DNA from: Alkalibacter rhizosphaerae
Lineage (GTDB): Bacteria; Bacillota; Clostridia; Eubacteriales; Alkalibacteraceae
Direction: 5' to 3'
NCBI RefSeq assembly: GCF_017352215.1
Contig: NZ_CP071444.1
Coordinates: 1,488,001-1,552,000 of the forward strand
DNA length: 64,000 nucleotides
Shown: positions 61,346-64,000 of the stretch, in pieces
How positions within the stretch are numbered: position 1 is the first letter of the stretch
Layout of the letters: each line of letters opens with the position of its first letter
Translations under genes and position numbers: made by a program
The notes under the pieces: model-generated
Databases searched by the model: none
Told to the model about the DNA's origin: nothing
Seen by the model: the letters and a program-made list of their open reading frames with translations, nothing else

Positions 61346-62486
61346 AATCGCGTCCCGCTTTCTTCGCTACAGCCTGGGGCAGACCATCTTGATCATCGTG
61401 GGCATCGCCATTGGCGTTTCCGTCCAGGTATTCATCGGACTCTTGATCCAGGGTCTGCAAAAGGACCTGGTGGACACCACCATCGGCAATTCCTCTCAGA
61501 TCACCATCAGCCCCGTTCGGGGAGAGGATGCCATCCAGGATTGGGAGACCATCTATTCCGACATCGACGCCGACCAGCCGGATGTGAATGCCCTCAGCGC
61601 CTCTGCCGACGGTCCGGCATTTTTGATCGGGGAAGACCAGGGGGATTCCGTATTGATCCGCGGTTGGGAATTTGACAGGGCGGAAGGCATCTACGGTGTG
61701 GAGGAAAAGATCACGAAAGGCAGTCTTCCGTCGGAAGGAGAAGTTCTCATGGGTGTGACCCTCCAGGAAGAACTGGGATTGTCCCTGGGAGACGAGATCG
61801 ACCTGGTCACTCCGGAAGGAACCACAGAGACCTTCGTCCTGTCCGGTTTTTTTGACTTCAAGGTATCCAACATCAACCGTTCCTGGCTGTTGACGGATCT
61901 GAAAACGGCCCAGGACCTCTTCGGTCTGGACGGGGCCGTCACTTCCATGGAAATGCAGGTGGAGGATGTGTTTGCAGCGGACCTGGTGGCAGAAAGCATT
62001 GGAGAAGGGCTGGATCCTTCCCTGGTGGAGATCACCAACTGGAAGGAACAAAACGAGGAGCTCCTCAGCGGACTCAACGGCCAGAGCATCTCCAGCATCA
62101 TGATCCAGGTCTTCGTCATGGTCTCCGTCATCCTGGGGATCAGCAGCGTCCTGGCCATTTCCGTACTCCAGAAATCCAAGGAGATCGGCATCCTCAAGGC
62201 CATGGGCATCAAGGACGGGTCCGCCAGCGCCATCTTCCTGCTTCAGGGGTTGATCCTGGGTATCTTTGGCGCCATTCTGGGCGTGGCATTGGGTCTGGGC
62301 CTGTCTGTGGCCTTTACCAAGTTTGCGGTGAACACGGACGGAAGCCCCATCATTGCTTTGTACTTGAACTATGAATTTATTGCACTTTCCGGCGGGATCG
62401 CCGTGGTGGCCTGTTTGCTGGCATCCCTGATCCCTGCAAGAAAATCGTTGAAATTAAACCCCATCGAGGTGATCCGCAATGGCTGA
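61332..62486 (+). CDS. ABC transporter permease, LolC/MacB (FtsX-type) family
   Basis: A 384-aa membrane protein with one N-terminal span (LGQTILIIVGIAIGVSVQVF), a periplasmic-type domain of about 220 residues and three C-terminal spans (SIMIQVFVMVSVILGISSVL; LLQGLILGIFGAILGVALG; GGIAVVACLLASLIPARKS). The LQKSKEIGILKAMG segment before TM3 is the coupling element found in FtsX/LolC permeases, and the end [13 protein letters not shown] is typical. These systems move lipoproteins, peptides or antibiotics out of the membrane. It is the middle gene of a three-gene unit with the B12-binding protein and the ATPase. Confidence 0.92.
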   Translation: MFPFKIASRFLRYSLGQTILIIVGIAIGVSVQVFIGLLIQGLQKDLVDTTIGNSSQITISPVRGEDAIQDWETIYSDIDADQPDVNALSASADGPAFLIGEDQGDSVLIRGWEFDRAEGIYGVEEKITKGSLPSEGEVLMGVTLQEELGLSLGDEIDLVTPEGTTETFVLSGFFDFKVSNINRSWLLTDLKTAQDLFGLDGAVTSMEMQVEDVFAADLVAESIGEGLDPSLVEITNWKEQNEELLSGLNGQSISSIMIQVFVMVSVILGISSVLAISVLQKSKEIGILKAMGIKDGSASAIFLLQGLILGIFGAILGVALGLGLSVAFTKFAVNTDGSPIIALYLNYEFIALSGGIAVVACLLASLIPARKSLKLNPIEVIRNG

Positions 62487-63165
62487 TATGGTACGACTGG
62501 AAAAAATAAACAAGATCTACGGCGAAAAAATAAAGACCCAGGTCCTCTACGACATTGATCTGTCCTTTGAGGAAGGATCCTTCAACAGCATCATCGGTGC
62601 TTCCGGAAGCGGAAAGTCCACCCTGCTCAACATCATCGGCACGCTGGACCAGCCCACCAGCGGCCGGGTCTTTATCAACAGCAAGGAGACCAGCGCCATG
62701 AACAAGGGAGAGCTGGCCATCCTTCGCAACGAGACCCTGGGCTTCATCTTCCAATTTCATCATCTGCTTCCCGAATTCACGGCATTTGAGAATGTCCTCA
62801 TGCCCTACCGCATCAAGGGAAAGCCCGTTACCAACGAGATCCAGGACCTGGCGGAGGAGCTGATGGACCTGGTGGGACTGAGCAAGGTGAAAAACAACCC
62901 TGCTCCCAACATGTCCGGCGGCCAGCAGCAGCGGACCGCCATCGCCCGGGCCCTTATGAACCGGCCCAAGGTCATTCTGGCGGACGAGCCTACGGGAAAT
63001 CTGGATACGGATTCCACGGAAAACATCTATTCCATCCTTCGGGATGTGAACGAGCGCTTCCAAACCACCTTCATTATCATCACCCACGACCGGAAGATCG
63101 CCGAGAAGGCAGACCGGATCGTGGAAGTGAAGGACGGCCGCATCGAAATGGACATCCGCCCCTAG
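62479..63165 (+). CDS. ABC transporter ATP-binding protein, LolD/MacB type
   Basis: A 228-aa ATPase. Walker [13 protein letters not shown] (about residues 40-51), Q-loop [18 protein letters not shown], signature [15 protein letters not shown], Walker [13 protein letters not shown] and H-loop [10 protein letters not shown] are all complete. It powers the coupled permease; its ATG lies inside the last codons of that gene (8-bp overlap). It is followed by the convergent deoD gene with 2 bp between them, so both transcripts must overlap at their ends. Confidence 0.95.
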   Translation: MADMVRLEKINKIYGEKIKTQVLYDIDLSFEEGSFNSIIGASGSGKSTLLNIIGTLDQPTSGRVFINSKETSAMNKGELAILRNETLGFIFQFHHLLPEFTAFENVLMPYRIKGKPVTNEIQDLAEELMDLVGLSKVKNNPAPNMSGGQQQRTAIARALMNRPKVILADEPTGNLDTDSTENIYSILRDVNERFQTTFIIITHDRKIAEKADRIVEVKDGRIEMDIRP

Positions 63166-63167
63166 GC

Positions 63168-63866
63168 TTATGCCAAAGAGAGGGCCAGCTCCATCATGTC
63201 GGTGAAGGTCTTCTCCCGTTCTTCGGCAGTGGTCAAGGCGCCGGTGACCAGGGAGTCGCTGACCGTCAAAATGGCCAGGGCCCGCTTTTTCAACCGGGCG
63301 GCGTTCATGTACAAGGCCGCTGCCTCCATTTCCACCGCCAGGACGTTCATCATGGCCCATTTCATCCAGGAATTGGGGTCGTTGTCGCAAAAGATGTCGC
63401 TGGACAAGATATTGCCTGCCTTTACCGGCAGGTTTTTTTCTTGGGCATTTTCCATGGCCTTCATGAAAAGTTGGGGATCGGCAATGGCGCTGTAGGTCCC
63501 CGGCAGGCCATACTGGGAGGCAAAGTTGGAGTTGGTGGAGGCTCCCATGGCGATGATCACGTCCCGGACCCGGACATCTTCCTGAAAAGACCCGCAGGAT
63601 CCGATGCGGACGATGGATTCCACGTCGTATTCCGTGTACAACTCATAGGAGTAGATCCCCATGGAGGGCATGCCCATGCCGGAGCCCATGACGGTGACGT
63701 CCTTGCCGTCGAAGGTGCCGGTAAAACCCAGCATCCCCCGGATGGAGGTGACTTCCTTGGGGTCTTTCAGATAGGTTTCTGCAATGAATTTTGCCCGCAG
63801 GGGGTCTCCCGGCATGAAGACCATGGGGGCGATCTGGCCCTTTTCGGCGCCGATGTGTACGGTCAT
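63168..63866 (-). CDS. deoD: Purine nucleoside phosphorylase (DeoD type)
   Basis: About 232 aa, the normal bacterial hexameric form. It splits purine nucleosides with phosphate to base and ribose 1-phosphate. The opening TVHIGAEKGQIAPMVFMPGD holds the His near the N-terminus and the Gly-Asp phosphate site; GSGMGMPSMGIYSYEL and the late NVLAVEMEAAALYMNA (Glu-Met-Glu ribose site) and TVSDSLVTG (catalytic Asp) complete the family pattern. ATG 63866 follows GAAGGAGGAAT; earlier in-frame codons to 63986 do not look like coding sequence. No deo partners are seen in the window. Confidence 0.95.
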   Translation of the reverse strand: MTVHIGAEKGQIAPMVFMPGDPLRAKFIAETYLKDPKEVTSIRGMLGFTGTFDGKDVTVMGSGMGMPSMGIYSYELYTEYDVESIVRIGSCGSFQEDVRVRDVIIAMGASTNSNFASQYGLPGTYSAIADPQLFMKAMENAQEKNLPVKAGNILSSDIFCDNDPNSWMKWAMMNVLAVEMEAAALYMNAARLKKRALAILTVSDSLVTGALTTAEEREKTFTDMMELALSLA

Positions 63867-64000
63867 GACAATTCCTCCTTCGCATTTCTTTTGTTTGATT
63901 ATATCAATTTTCCCCATGAAAGGAAACTTCCCCGGTTTCCGGCATGCTTTTTTGCAAGGGAGGCCGGCAGCGTCTTTATTTTTCAACCAATAAATGAGAT

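Noticed and set aside
1-64000. CRISPR arrays, tRNA or rRNA genes
   Set aside because: I found no regularly spaced direct repeats and no recognisable tRNA or rRNA sequence in the window, though a tRNA scan was not possible.

Overview
The window reads as a chromosomal segment of an anaerobic, low-to-moderate GC Firmicute of the class Clostridia. The grounds are the gene families (T-box-controlled ileS, FMN-riboswitch rib operon, PadR/DUF2812 pair, Agr-type quorum sensing, BCCT and TRAP transporters, several uroporphyrinogen-decarboxylase-fold proteins), strong AGGAGG-type ribosome sites with frequent GTG/TTG starts, and many intrinsic terminators. I cannot name a species from sequence alone.

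Layout. 1-5.6 kb: a catabolic group (GcvT-like protein cut by the window edge, an SDR, a small helical protein, a PanB-like protein), a PadR/DUF2812 pair and a PucR/CdaR-type regulator. 5.6-16 kb: an Old-Yellow-Enzyme-type flavin oxidoreductase with an NTF2-like protein, an MFS transporter, three URO-D-fold proteins, a TetR regulator and a BCCT (betaine/choline/carnitine-type) transporter. Three near-identical operators (core TTAGAC-N4-GTCTAA) tie the MFS gene and the URO-D genes to that TetR protein. 16-25.9 kb: housekeeping and mixed genes, including an orphan AbiEi antitoxin, a YedY-like Mo-cofactor lipoprotein, an AAA ATPase, a MocR regulator divergent from an ECF S component, and T-box plus ileS.

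26.0-39.6 kb is an AT-richer catabolic island: a LacI regulator, nine sugar-acid-type enzymes and a three-part TRAP transporter. It is bracketed by a 276-bp direct repeat made of the 3' end of ileS plus its terminator, so the island looks inserted at, or recombined into, the end of ileS. An AbiE toxin-antitoxin pair lies just outside the second repeat.

41.7-54.3 kb is an accessory region of lipoproteins and small membrane proteins. It holds two complementary, partly decayed copies of an Agr quorum-sensing cassette. Copy 1 keeps agrB and an unlisted small agrD (44714-44854) but only a fragment of agrA. Copy 2 keeps agrA and agrC but only scars where agrDB should be. A full circuit can be made only from the two halves together. 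The AgrD ring is predicted to be closed by serine (SLFFW, a lactone) instead of cysteine. An IS5-type element sits between the halves.

54.3-64 kb returns to conserved genes: the FMN-riboswitch operon ribD-ribE-ribBA-ribH-HAD phosphatase, a phosphohexomutase, a PspC protein, a cobalamin-binding protein coupled to a LolCDE-like ABC exporter, and purine nucleoside phosphorylase.

Quality warning: seven otherwise good genes are each broken by a single-base error, mostly a missing G or C in a short G/C run (near 4521, 20197, 45881, 49558, 54838 and 59704, plus an extra A/T at 40667). They look like systematic sequencing or assembly errors, so I annotate these genes as whole and mark the position to check.
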